DNA of 8,375 nucleotides from an uncultured Opitutia bacterium (GCA_937899295.1 CALBPO010000397.1:1-8375); one strand, 5' to 3'; counted from the first letter of the stretch, positions 1 to 6,944 are shown. Numbers and translations are program-made. Notes: generated by a model from the letters alone, not told the origin.

Positions 1-2
1 AT

Positions 3-353
3 CCGCTCGCCGCCATTACCAAGATTATCGAAGCTCGGGTCTTTGAGATCTTTGATATCATTAAAGAACAGTTGGTTGATGCCGATCTCTTCGAACCCAG
101 CGACATAGCCTCAGGCGTCGTCCTAACGGGCGGTACTTCCCGCCTGACGGGCATCGAAGAAGCAGCTCATCGACGCTTTGGCTTGGAAGCCCGTGCCTCT
201 GAAGGTTCGCAATATGTAAGCGAAGAACTACGTGCACCCGAGTATAGTACTGCAATTGGTTTGCTTCACTACGCATTAACCGGGCAAGAAGACAACCAAG
301 AGCAAGTTAAGTCCTCTGGGCTTATGCGAAGGCTAGCAGACTTATTTAACTAG
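3..353 (+). CDS. ftsA: Cell division protein FtsA, C-terminal part (5' end outside window)
   Basis: This is the last 116 residues of an open frame that enters from the left edge; the first full codon is at base 3. FtsA is the actin-like ATPase that tethers FtsZ filaments to the inner membrane. Visible family features are the helix with [11 protein letters not shown], the nucleotide-pocket strand and turn [12 protein letters not shown], and the late [13 protein letters not shown] segment, all in the order expected for the FtsA C-terminal half. The last residues ([13 protein letters not shown]) can form a short amphipathic helix after a polar linker, matching the C-terminal membrane-targeting helix known in FtsA. 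The stop at 351-353 is followed 8 bases later by the ftsZ ATG, so the two are probably co-transcribed. MreB or other actin-like proteins are less likely because of the terminal helix and the ftsZ neighbour. Confidence 0.9.
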   Translation, partial: PLAAITKIIEARVFEIFDIIKEQLVDADLFEPSDIASGVVLTGGTSRLTGIEEAAHRRFGLEARASEGSQYVSEELRAPEYSTAIGLLHYALTGQEDNQEQVKSSGLMRRLADLFN

Positions 354-361
354 ATTTGAAG

Positions 362-1627
362 ATGGAAACGACGACCGATAAATTTTCTGCCCAAGACACT
401 GCACAAGCTGATCTAAAGATTAAGATCATCGGTGTGGGTGGTGCAGGCACGAATGCGGTCGACGGCCTCAAATTAGACGACCTTAGCGATGTTCGCCTCG
501 CAGCGATCAACACGGATGCGCAGGCGCTCAACCAATCGCCCATTGCGGAAAAGCTCGTTATTGGGCGCTCCGTCACCCGTGGCCTCGGAGCGGGTGGGGA
601 AGTTGAGATCGGTAAAGCCGCCGCCGAAGCCGATCGCAACGCCATCGCGCGTATGATCGGTGATATGGATTTAATCATTCTCGTCGTCGGCCTTGGTGGG
701 GGCACGGGCAGCGCGACGGCTGCCATCGTGGCAGAAGTTGCGGCTAAGACCGATGCGCTCGTTCTCGCCTTTGCCACACTGCCTTTCAGTTTTGAGGGTG
801 CGCGCCGTAAGCGGATCGCCGAAGACAGCATAGGCGAGCTGCGGCAACTTGTGCACGGCCTCGTACCTTTGCCCAACGATGTGCTTCTGCAAGAGGGCGA
901 AGAAGACACTAGCGTGCTCAACGCTTTTGCGGTGGCTGACCACTGGATTGGGCGAGGCGTCAATTCGCTCTGCGCCACGCTGTTGAAGACAGGTTTGATC
1001 AATCAAGATTTCAGCTCAGTACGTTCTGTCTTTCAAAGCCGTGGCGGTAAAACAATTTTCGGTACTGGCACCGCCACTGGTGGCGACTACGTCAAAGATG
1101 CGCTCGAGGACCTTTTCATTTGCCCACTATTGCACCTCGGTGATCGCCCCGCGCAACTTGATTGTATTCTAGTCAATGTGATCTGCGGTGCTGATATGGG
1201 CATGGCAAAAATCAACGAAGTGATGACGCAGGTAAGCAAACGCTTTGGCTCGCGCGAAGATATCGTCTTCGGTGCAGTCATTGACGAGAGCCGCAGTCAG
1301 AGCCTAGAGCTATGTATTCTCGGCAAAGCGGAGATGGATAGTCTCGTTGCGCCTGAGCCCATTAAAACTCCTAAGGAACCAGAGGCCATCATCACAGGCC
1401 TCGGGCTTGAAACCGAAATCTCCGTCGATAAGAAAGCCCCGCGCCCCGTGCACCGCTCCAAGTTGAGCAAGAAAGAGCAAGCCGCTATCGATCAAGATGA
1501 GTTCAACTTCATCGACGCCGATGCGCAACGTGGCTACTTCGAAAAGACTGATCGCAACGACTACAAGGATGAAGACCTCGACGTACCCACTTTCATGCGT
1601 CGAGGGATTAAGATTAAGATCAAGTAG
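362..1627 (+). CDS. ftsZ: Cell division GTPase FtsZ (divergent, altered T7 loop)
   Basis: A 421-residue tubulin-like GTPase that polymerises into the cytokinetic Z-ring. From ATG 362 the order is: [10 protein letters not shown] (24-33), INTDAQAL (49-56), the G-box GGGTGSA (112-118), PFSFEG (141-146), IPND-like PLPND (169-173), the T7 loop [10 protein letters not shown] (211-220), a low-complexity linker (about 328-400), then the C-terminal peptide [10 protein letters not shown] (405-414), like the E. coli DYLDIPAFLR peptide that binds FtsA and ZipA. It ends in a basic KIKIK tail. Oddities: the usual GGGTGTG is GGGTGSA, and the T7 loop NxDxxD is NQDFSS, so the residue equivalent to E. coli catalytic Asp212 is Ser219 (Asp209 equivalent kept as Asp216). 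The typical VTVIATGF strand is replaced by [13 protein letters not shown] at 356 is in frame, but ATG 362 is preferred. Family identity is secure; catalytic competence is not. Confidence 0.95.
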   Translation: METTTDKFSAQDTAQADLKIKIIGVGGAGTNAVDGLKLDDLSDVRLAAINTDAQALNQSPIAEKLVIGRSVTRGLGAGGEVEIGKAAAEADRNAIARMIGDMDLIILVVGLGGGTGSATAAIVAEVAAKTDALVLAFATLPFSFEGARRKRIAEDSIGELRQLVHGLVPLPNDVLLQEGEEDTSVLNAFAVADHWIGRGVNSLCATLLKTGLINQDFSSVRSVFQSRGGKTIFGTGTATGGDYVKDALEDLFICPLLHLGDRPAQLDCILVNVICGADMGMAKINEVMTQVSKRFGSREDIVFGAVIDESRSQSLELCILGKAEMDSLVAPEPIKTPKEPEAIITGLGLETEISVDKKAPRPVHRSKLSKKEQAAIDQDEFNFIDADAQRGYFEKTDRNDYKDEDLDVPTFMRRGIKIKIK

Positions 1628-1662
1628 TTTCCTGAGAATGACGGCAGGGTAGTCGACTAGTA

Positions 1663-1706
1663 AGCTGCAAAGCACTCTTACCGATTCTACTAAGTGGAGG
1701 GCAGCT
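1663..1706. repeat. Inverted repeat, possible structured RNA after ftsZ
   Basis: AGCTGC (1663-1668) pairs with GCAGCT (1701-1706). Inside it, CACT (1673-1676) pairs with AGTG (1693-1696), separated from the outer stem by a symmetric 4-by-4 internal loop (AAAG opposite GAGG). The apical loop is 16 bases. No T-run follows, so it does not look like an intrinsic terminator. It could be chance. Confidence 0.25.
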
Positions 1707-1734
1707 ATCATCTCATAGGCAGGACCAGAGATCG

Positions 1735-1774
1735 ATTTTGACTTGCGTCGGTATGACTGTCTTATGGTCAAAAT
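1735..1774. repeat. 8-bp perfect inverted repeat upstream of the Lol permease
   Basis: ATTTTGAC (1735-1742) and GTCAAAAT (1767-1774) are perfect reverse complements with a 24-base spacer. The left arm contains TTGACT, a good -35-like hexamer (1738-1743). No strong -10 lies 17 bases on (CTTATG). It could be a pair of regulator half-sites or an RNA hairpin with a large loop. Confidence 0.3.
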
Positions 1775-1809
1775 GGGATTCCAGTTCCTTTACAATATGT
1801 AGATCGTAT

Positions 1810-1836
1810 TTTACACTTCCACTTCCCCCGTATACT
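1810..1836 (+). promoter_or_regulatory. Candidate promoter for the lol operon
   Basis: TTTACA (1810-1815) and TATACT (1831-1836) resemble sigma-70 -35 and -10 boxes, with a short 15-base spacer. Transcription would begin near 1843, only about 7 bases before the permease ATG at 1850. With no Shine-Dalgarno sequence in front of that ATG, this would give a nearly leaderless mRNA. Inference from hexamer matches only. Confidence 0.35.
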
Positions 1837-1849
1837 GGCAAAAACTATA

Positions 1850-3085
1850 ATGATGCCTTGGTATCTCTACCACGCTCTGAAGCAGTTATTTCCTTCGGGA
1901 CGCTTTTTTTCCTTTTTCTCGCTCATGTCGATCATGGGTGTGATGCTCGGTGTCTGTGTGCTTATCATCGTGCAGAGTGTGATGAATGGCTTTGGTGAGG
2001 GTATTCGGCAGCGTCTTACAGAGACCCAGGGTGATATCCGTATTCGTTCGAACGGGGCGACTTATGATTGGGCAGCTGTGCTCGATTCTGTTTTGGAACA
2101 GGATGCCGTGATCGGTGCCTCTCCCTTCACAGAAGGCGTGATCATGCTTCAGCATCAGAATCGCCCACTATTTCCTTTTGTGCGTGGCATTGAGCCTTGG
2201 TCGCAGGAAGAGGTCGTTCCCTTGGAGAAGTTTTTGACCATTGGGGACATGGATGATTTTGACGATGAGTCCGTCTTCCTCGGTGAAGGTTTGGCCTATT
2301 CGCTCAAGGCTGGGCCAGGTTCGACAGTCGAAGTTTTTACCCCGCTTATGCTGGAAGCACTCAAGAAGGATGAAGTGCTGCTGCCTCGAGAGTTTAAAGT
2401 CGTCGGACTCTTCCGCACGGGTTCGCCGCAGGTCGATGGGAATACCATGATCACGACACTGCGGGTGATGCAGGAACTTTATGGCTTAGACGATGGGGTC
2501 CACGGGATCGTGCTCAAATTGCGCCCCGGGCAAGATGCCTACGACTATAGCGTCGATCTTGAACGCGAGGTTTTGCGTCCGGGTTTACAAGCAGTCAGTT
2601 GGATCGAATCTAACGAGGATTTTCTCTTCGTGATCGAGCAAGAGAAGCGAGTGATTTCGTTTATCATTATCTTTATAATTCTAGTCGCTTCGTTCTCGAT
2701 CGCGATTGCGCTGATGATGGCGGTGATTCGTAAGACGCGTGAAATCGGCCTGCTCGTCGCTATGGGTGCCCGCCCGCATCAGGTCGCTTACAGCTTTTGC
2801 TTCCAAGGATTCGTCATCGGCCTAGTCGGCACATTCACCGGAATACTCATGGCTGTGATTTGTTTGTACAATCGTCGTGCGATTCTTTCGGCCTATGCGG
2901 ATATAACGAATACACAGACCAATTTTCTCGGCCAATACGATGTCTACGAAATCCCCGTGCATTATTTAGCGTCGGATTTTATCACAGTGACTTGCTTCGC
3001 GGTCGTCATCTCGACGCTGGCAGGGCTCTTACCTGCGCTGCGCGCCGCCCGATTGAAACCTGCTGATGCCCTCCGAAGTGAATAA
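1850..3085 (+). CDS. LolC/LolE-family lipoprotein-releasing ABC transporter permease
   Basis: A 411-residue inner-membrane protein of the LolC/LolE (FtsX/MacB fold) family, which extracts mature lipoproteins and passes them to LolA. E. coli LolC and LolE have 399 and 414 residues. The N-terminal stretch is typical: [10 protein letters not shown], a first membrane segment (about 22-45), then the family hallmark SVMNGF (43-48). A long periplasmic domain follows (about 50-265, with [11 protein letters not shown] and [15 protein letters not shown]). Three further membrane segments lie at about 268-292, 317-340 and 377-397. The cytoplasmic coupling-helix region [14 protein letters not shown] (294-307) and the end [16 protein letters not shown] are classic. 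ATG 1850 and 1853 are adjacent; either is possible. The gene overlaps the ATPase gene by 20 bases, so they form an operon. Only one permease is present here, so it may act as a homodimer (LolF-like) or pair with a distant partner; LolC versus LolE cannot be decided. Confidence 0.9.
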   Translation: MMPWYLYHALKQLFPSGRFFSFFSLMSIMGVMLGVCVLIIVQSVMNGFGEGIRQRLTETQGDIRIRSNGATYDWAAVLDSVLEQDAVIGASPFTEGVIMLQHQNRPLFPFVRGIEPWSQEEVVPLEKFLTIGDMDDFDDESVFLGEGLAYSLKAGPGSTVEVFTPLMLEALKKDEVLLPREFKVVGLFRTGSPQVDGNTMITTLRVMQELYGLDDGVHGIVLKLRPGQDAYDYSVDLEREVLRPGLQAVSWIESNEDFLFVIEQEKRVISFIIIFIILVASFSIAIALMMAVIRKTREIGLLVAMGARPHQVAYSFCFQGFVIGLVGTFTGILMAVICLYNRRAILSAYADITNTQTNFLGQYDVYEIPVHYLASDFITVTCFAVVISTLAGLLPALRAARLKPADALRSE

Positions 3086-3770
3086 TTCAAAATATCTCCT
3101 CGAAGCCAAAGCACTGGGTAAACAATTCCCTGGTGCGGATCGCGTGATCTCCGTTTTGGACGGGGTGGATTTTGCGCTGCGACCTGGCGAGAGCGTGAGT
3201 ATTCGCGGCGAGTCTGGGAGTGGTAAATCGACTCTACTCAATGTGCTTTCAGGTTTGGAGCGTGCCGAATCGGGGCAACTTTTCTGGGAGGGTGAGGATG
3301 TGACTAAATATTCGCTCTCAAAGCTGGCGGCGGCTCGAGCGCGGTTTATAGGATTTGTCTTTCAGGCTTATTATCTAGCTCCCGAACTGAACGCCTTGGA
3401 GAATGTTCTGCTGGGTGCACGGATCGCAGGGCGTATCGATACTTCTGTGCGTGAACGGGCGGAGGCGCTACTTATACGTGTAGGACTCAAGGAGCGCATC
3501 CGGCATAGCTCAACTAAACTGTCTGGAGGTGAGCGCCAAAGAGTTGCGGTGGCGCGTGCTATGATTAATGATCCGTCATTGGTATTAGCTGACGAACCGA
3601 CGGGCAATCTTGATGAATCAACTGGGCACGCAGTCATGGATTTACTGATGGAGATCGCAGAGGAATCGCAAAAGAGCCTCGTGCTCGTCACACATAACCC
3701 AGATTTCGCGTCACGCACGCAAAGGCAGTTGACTTTGTACTTAGGGAAAATGGCTAATCAGAACTCGTAA
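3066..3770 (+). CDS. lolD: LolD-type ABC transporter ATPase
   Basis: A 234-residue cytoplasmic ATPase that powers the adjacent permease. All catalytic motifs are intact: Walker [10 protein letters not shown] (48-56), Q-loop Gln100 in [18 protein letters not shown], signature LSGGERQR (152-159), Walker B LVLADEP with Glu177, D-loop NLD (181-183) and switch His210. The sequence after the Q-loop ([13 protein letters not shown]) is typical of the LolD/MacB/FtsE group; the neighbouring LolC/E-type permease makes LolD the best name. The chosen ATG lies inside the 3' end of the permease gene (20-base overlap), implying translational coupling; an in-frame GTG at 3078 is a weaker alternative. The length matches E. 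coli LolD (233). No terminator is evident after the stop; the next gene on this strand begins 92 bases later. Confidence 0.9.
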   Translation: MPSEVNNSKYLLEAKALGKQFPGADRVISVLDGVDFALRPGESVSIRGESGSGKSTLLNVLSGLERAESGQLFWEGEDVTKYSLSKLAAARARFIGFVFQAYYLAPELNALENVLLGARIAGRIDTSVRERAEALLIRVGLKERIRHSSTKLSGGERQRVAVARAMINDPSLVLADEPTGNLDESTGHAVMDLLMEIAEESQKSLVLVTHNPDFASRTQRQLTLYLGKMANQNS

Positions 3771-3862
3771 CCAGTTGATCGACCCTCATAGAAAACTTCA
3801 CTCCAGCGTAATGCGTGCTTGCATCTTGGGCCTCTAGTCTCAATGCTGTCTCATTAAGATTA

Positions 3863-4360
3863 ATGGACGCCGAAAATAAATCGACATCAGATGTAAAGGA
3901 GACCTTTAAGGATTTTCTAAGCAGCAAGGGTCTGCGTGTGACGAATCAGCGGCTCGCGATCTTCGACGCGGCTTACAATCATCCCGATCATTTTACAGCG
4001 GAGGACCTCCTCGAGCGCTCGCGTGAGATCGATGATTCTGTTTCCCGTGCCACGGTTTACCGTGCCTTACCAATCCTCACCGAGAGTGGGCTAATTCGGG
4101 AAGTCGATGTGGGACGAGACTACAAGTTTTACATGGCGAATCGTAATGCCACGACCTTCCAAGCGCAGGTTATCTGCTTAGATTGCGACAAGATTTTTGA
4201 GATCGATGCCCCCTTTATGGAGTGGTATGGTAAGACAGTTGCCGATAAACTGGCGCTCAATGTGGAGAGTCAGCGCCTGCAGGTGACTGCGCACTGCGAG
4301 GAGCTACAGGCCTCGGGCTTGTGTAAGCGTAGTGGCGAAAAGGCTTCCGTAGCTATTTGA
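3863..4360 (+). CDS. Fur-family transcriptional regulator with atypical metal site
   Basis: A 165-residue protein with the Fur fold: an N-terminal winged helix (about 15-90, [26 protein letters not shown], the recognition region [20 protein letters not shown]) and a C-terminal dimerisation domain. A CxxC (Cys105, Cys108) plus Cys145 and Cys154 could make the structural zinc site, although the second pair is spaced wider than in E. coli Fur. The normal HHDH-type motif before the CxxC is replaced by TTFQAQVIC, placing Gln100 and Gln102 where sensory His residues are expected, and the NHS His also appears to be Gln137. Start ATG 3863 gives the usual N-terminus; a GTG at 3815 would add 16 unlike residues. 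It converges with the gene at 4383-4838. Fur, Zur, PerR or a metal-independent member cannot be told apart, so no symbol is given. Confidence 0.88.
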   Translation: MDAENKSTSDVKETFKDFLSSKGLRVTNQRLAIFDAAYNHPDHFTAEDLLERSREIDDSVSRATVYRALPILTESGLIREVDVGRDYKFYMANRNATTFQAQVICLDCDKIFEIDAPFMEWYGKTVADKLALNVESQRLQVTAHCEELQASGLCKRSGEKASVAI

Positions 4361-4363
4361 TGA

Positions 4364-4381
4364 GGCGCGGCAAGACGCGCT
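4364..4381. terminator. Small GC hairpin between convergent genes
   Basis: GCGCG (4365-4369) and CGCGC (4376-4380) form a 5-bp stem with a 6-base loop, extended by a G-T pair. It sits in the 22-base gap between the stop codons of the two convergent genes, a natural place for a bidirectional terminator. There is no T-run on either strand, so intrinsic termination is doubtful. Confidence 0.3.
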
Positions 4382-4382
4382 C

Positions 4383-4838
4383 CTATGGGCTCAGTTCAAA
4401 ACGCACACCAATCAAGTTATAATCGGCTATGCTGCCGTCGTCCAGTTTAGCGTCCTTAGGCGGATTGATCATGCGTCCTTCAACTATGATTGGCAACTCC
4501 CTGGATACGTAACCAGGAGCGCTCAGTCGAGCAATGTAGTGGCCATTTGGAATGTCTTTCAGGGGCATCAAATTGCGGCCGATTTGCAGTTTCTCGTGCG
4601 TGTAAGCGACTTTGCCGTCTGCTGCGACTATTTCAATCGTCGCCCCTGGGCCGTTTTTCCCGTACTGGTTGAACTCTAGACTTCTTTCATTGGCGTAGCG
4701 CACACCAATGTGAATGACGCCAGGTGACTTCTCTGTCGCTTGTGGACCCAATACAATAAATAGTGTGCCGACGATCCCGGTCAGTAGCAGAAGGAGTGCG
4801 ACGACGAGGCCGCCCTTGAGTTCGAGTGTCTTTGCCAT
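4383..4838 (-). CDS. Uncharacterised single-pass membrane protein with a small beta-rich domain
   Basis: I do not recognise this 151-residue protein. It starts with a short basic and polar stretch, then one strong membrane segment (about 10-31, rich in Leu, Val and Ile) with no clear cleavage site, so it is probably an N-anchored protein with about 118 residues in the periplasm. The outer part has alternating hydrophobic strands: VIHIGVRYAN (41-50), ATIEIVAADGKVAYTHEKL (66-84), then LKDIPNGHYIARLSAPGYVSR (93-113) and ELPIIVEG (114-121). The pattern DIPNGHYIARLSAPGY followed by a beta strand recalls carboxypeptidase-regulatory-like or PEGA-like beta-sandwich domains, which is resemblance only. 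It has its own strand, convergent with the Fur-family gene and divergent from aspS, with a 15-base palindrome just upstream of its start. The composition and clean start support a real gene. Confidence 0.75.
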   Translation of the reverse strand: MAKTLELKGGLVVALLLLLTGIVGTLFIVLGPQATEKSPGVIHIGVRYANERSLEFNQYGKNGPGATIEIVAADGKVAYTHEKLQIGRNLMPLKDIPNGHYIARLSAPGYVSRELPIIVEGRMINPPKDAKLDDGSIADYNLIGVRFELSP

Positions 4839-4846
4839 TTTTTAGA

Positions 4847-4861
4847 ATACTGACTCAGTAT
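4847..4861. promoter_or_regulatory. 15-base perfect palindrome upstream of the minus-strand gene (candidate operator)
   Basis: ATACTGA-C-TCAGTAT is a perfect odd palindrome centred on base 4854. It ends 8 bases before the start codon of the minus-strand gene and overlaps TATACT read on the minus strand (4857-4862), a plausible -10 box. That placement would suit a repressor site controlling the membrane-protein gene. No convincing -35 box accompanies it. Confidence 0.35.
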
Positions 4862-4961
4862 AAAGAAGTTATTTTATCAAGTTAGAGCTTAGCATTTTGA
4901 TTATGCGGTTCAGTGGGTTCAATGTCCAATCGGATAGTTGCTTTGTGTATTTTTCTGCGTC

Positions 4962-4990
4962 CTGACTTATAAAATTCTAATTTCTAGTAT
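4962..4990 (+). promoter_or_regulatory. Candidate aspS promoter
   Basis: CTGACT (4962-4967) and TAGTAT (4985-4990) are separated by 17 bases and lie about 58 bases before the aspS ATG, in an AT-rich gap between divergent genes. A TATAAA at 4968-4973 is another possible -10 but lacks a good -35. Hexamer match only. Confidence 0.35.
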
Positions 4991-5047
4991 TGTGTGTATA
5001 TTTTCGTGCTTGTTTCGAGGGGGCAAGGTGTTTTCATCCCCGCACTT

Positions 5048-6838
5048 ATGAAACGCACTCATCACTGCTCTCAACTCCGTAAATCTGACGCTGGCTCGGC
5101 TGCTACTCTCGTTGGCTGGGTTGACTCCGTTCGCGACCACGGCGGCATTCTTTTTGTCGACCTGCGTGATCGCGAAGGCCTCACCCAAATCGTCCTCGAC
5201 CCTGCTAATGCAGCGCTTGAAGCACAATTCGGCTCAATCAAGCCGGAGTCCGTGATCGAAGTCACAGGCAATGTCCAAGGGCGTATCGAGGCTGCGGTGA
5301 ATCCGAACCTCGCGACTGGTGAGATCGAAGTGCACGCCTCGGAGCTCATGATTCATAACGTCTCGAAGACGCCACCTTTTCCGATGGATGATACCGCGGA
5401 TAAGACCAGTGAAGACTTGCGCATGACTTATCGCTACCTGGATCTGCGCCGCAGTTCCAACCTAAATCTCCTTCGCCTGCGCCACAAGACCAGCCAAGCC
5501 ATCCGTAACTACATGGATGAGGAGACCTTCATCGAGGTGGAAACGCCGATGCTTTTTAAGAGTACGCCCGAAGGTGCCCGCGAGTTTCTCGTGCCTAGCC
5601 GCATGAACCCCGGTGCATTTTATGCCCTCCCGCAATCGCCACAGCAATACAAGCAAATGCTAATGGTCGCGGGTGTGGAGCGCTACTACCAGCTAGCCCG
5701 TTGCTTTCGAGACGAAGACTTGCGTGCCGATCGCCAACCAGAGTTTACGCAGCTCGACATCGAACTCTCGTTTATCGACCGCGAAGATATGTATTCCTTG
5801 ATCGAGGGTCTCATGAAACGTATTTGGAAGGACACGCTGGGCAAGGACATCGAAACCCCCTTCCTTCGTATGAGCTACTACGACGCGATGAACCGCTTTG
5901 GCGTGGATAAGCCTGACATGCGTTTCGATATGGAACTGCAAGATTGCGCAGACATATTCGCTAAGTCGGAGTTTAAGGTCTTTAAAGGCACACTCGATTC
6001 TGGGGGCTCGATTAAAGCCTTTAACGCTAAAGGACTCGCCGATCTCACCCAAGGTGAGCTCCGTGGCCTCGAGGATTCCGCTAAATCACTTGGTGCAAAG
6101 GGGCTCGCATTCATTAAATCCGTTGGTGATGAATGGAAGTCCCCAATCCTTAAGTTTTTCTCTGACCAAGAAAAGGCGGCCATTAAAGAGCAGCTTCAAG
6201 TCGAAGACGGTGACATCATCTTTTTTGCGGCGACCGAGTGGGAGCGTGCTTGCACGATCCTTGGACGCGTGCGCCTAGAAGCTGCGCAACTCTTGGTCAA
6301 GCGCGAGAAGTTAACGATCAGTCCGACCGACTACAAATTCCTCTGGGTGATCGAGTTCCCGCTCATGCTCTTCGATGAGGAGCAAGGTCGCTACGTTTCC
6401 TCGCATCACCCATTCACGGCTCCAGTCGTTGAGGACGTTGCTCTCCTTGATAGTGATCCAAAGAAAGTGCGTGGTCAGCATTACGACCTCGTACTCAATG
6501 GTGTCGAACTCGGCGGCGGCTCCATCCGTATCCATCAGCCCGAACTGCAGAAGAAGGTTTTTAAAGACGTGCTTAAGATTCCCGCAGAGGTCGTAGAAAG
6601 CCGTTTCGGCTATATGCTCAAGGCCTTTGAATACGGCGCTCCGCCTCACGGCGGTATCGCTTTTGGGCTCGACCGTATTTGCACGATTCTTGGGCAGCGT
6701 TCGAGTATTCGCGATGTGATTGCCTTCCCGAAGAACCAAAAGGGGCAGGAAATGATGACGCAGAGCCCGGGCATCGCGACTGACAAGCAACTGCGTGACC
6801 TACACGTGAAAGCCGTGCTTCCCAAAAAAGAGTCCTAG
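5048..6838 (+). CDS. aspS: Aspartyl-tRNA synthetase (probably non-discriminating)
   Basis: A 596-residue class II synthetase that charges tRNA-Asp (E. coli 590). Domains: N-terminal OB-fold anticodon-binding domain (1-105, with LVGWVDSVRDHGGILFVDLRDREG), the class II catalytic core, and a bacterial GAD insertion (about 285-420, with KGLAFIK at 351-357). Motif 2 is ARCFRDEDLRADRQPEF (217-233), with QLDIE following; motif 3 is GIAFGLDR (536-543). Substrate-pocket segments EGAREFLVPSR, LPQSPQQYKQ, HHPFT (454-458) and GVELGGGSIR (485-494) are all intact. Start ATG 5048 gives MKRTHHCSQL, the normal family N-terminus; a GTG at 4994 would add 18 unusual residues. Residue 31 is His in RDHGG, where the E. 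coli discriminating enzyme has Leu; His here is a known feature of enzymes that also charge tRNA-Asn. No close Shine-Dalgarno is visible. A terminator-like hairpin lies 72 bases after the stop. Confidence 0.97.
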   Translation: MKRTHHCSQLRKSDAGSAATLVGWVDSVRDHGGILFVDLRDREGLTQIVLDPANAALEAQFGSIKPESVIEVTGNVQGRIEAAVNPNLATGEIEVHASELMIHNVSKTPPFPMDDTADKTSEDLRMTYRYLDLRRSSNLNLLRLRHKTSQAIRNYMDEETFIEVETPMLFKSTPEGAREFLVPSRMNPGAFYALPQSPQQYKQMLMVAGVERYYQLARCFRDEDLRADRQPEFTQLDIELSFIDREDMYSLIEGLMKRIWKDTLGKDIETPFLRMSYYDAMNRFGVDKPDMRFDMELQDCADIFAKSEFKVFKGTLDSGGSIKAFNAKGLADLTQGELRGLEDSAKSLGAKGLAFIKSVGDEWKSPILKFFSDQEKAAIKEQLQVEDGDIIFFAATEWERACTILGRVRLEAAQLLVKREKLTISPTDYKFLWVIEFPLMLFDEEQGRYVSSHHPFTAPVVEDVALLDSDPKKVRGQHYDLVLNGVELGGGSIRIHQPELQKKVFKDVLKIPAEVVESRFGYMLKAFEYGAPPHGGIAFGLDRICTILGQRSSIRDVIAFPKNQKGQEMMTQSPGIATDKQLRDLHVKAVLPKKES

Positions 6839-6866
6839 TAGGCTATTGCAGTCTCACTATTCCGTC

Positions 6867-6895
6867 TTGGGGATTTGGCGACTCGACCATAATAT
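6867..6895 (+). promoter_or_regulatory. Candidate promoter upstream of the OstA/LptA-like gene
   Basis: TTGGGG (6867-6872) and TAATAT (6890-6895) are spaced 17 bases apart, within the 106 bases between aspS and the next gene. Transcription would start near 6902, before the hairpin at 6911-6934, so that hairpin would be in the leader of the downstream mRNA. Weak evidence from hexamers only. Confidence 0.3.
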
Positions 6896-6910
6896 AAACA
6901 ATTAAGACTG

Positions 6911-6938
6911 GAACCCGGAGCCCTCTCTGGGTTTCTTT
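6911..6938 (+). terminator. Hairpin with T-rich tail after aspS (terminator or leader attenuator)
   Basis: AACCC (6912-6916), G, GAG (6918-6920) pair with CTC (6925-6927), T, GGGTT (6929-6933), giving a 9-bp stem with one G-T wobble and a CCCT loop. The tail TTCTTTATGTTT is T-rich. This is a good intrinsic terminator shape for aspS, but it directly abuts the start of the following gene (ATG 6939 or 6945), whose own promoter would seem to lie upstream of it. Confidence 0.6.
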
Positions 6939-6944
6939 ATGTTT

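Larger units (their letters stand above)
1628..1849. other. Non-coding stretch between ftsZ and the Lol permease gene
   Basis: This 222-base gap holds no credible gene. An 86-codon frame starting at 1738 is mostly an out-of-frame shadow of the permease gene. The stretch contains the 10-base palindrome TAGTCGACTA (1650-1659), two longer inverted repeats described separately, and a possible promoter close to the permease start. No hairpin followed by a T-run is visible, so the end of the ftsA-ftsZ transcript is not clear. Confidence 0.6.

Noticed and set aside
346..1002. 218-codon open frame antisense to ftsZ
   Set aside because: Fully overlaps ftsZ on the opposite strand; Ser, Ala and Pro-rich composition with no recognisable domain, as expected for a shadow frame.
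1846..1851. Perfect TATAAT hexamer
   Set aside because: It overlaps the permease start codon and has no -35 at the right distance, so it cannot serve that gene from its annotated start.
1738..1998. 86-codon plus-strand frame before and into the Lol permease gene
   Set aside because: Most of it is an out-of-frame reading of the permease 5' end, which carries the real family motifs.
3815..3862. Upstream GTG start for the Fur-family gene
   Set aside because: Would add 16 residues before a typical Fur N-terminus; ATG 3863 gives a family-like length.
4395..4460. Dockerin-like look of the C-terminus of the minus-strand protein (LDDGSIADYNLIG)
   Set aside because: Only one short segment, without the duplicated calcium-binding loops of dockerins.
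4994..5047. Upstream GTG start for aspS
   Set aside because: Adds 18 residues unlike the family; ATG 5048 gives the normal N-terminus and puts His at residue 31 as in the P. aeruginosa numbering.
6311..6790. 159-codon antisense frame within aspS
   Set aside because: Overlaps conserved catalytic motifs of aspS; no domain features of its own.
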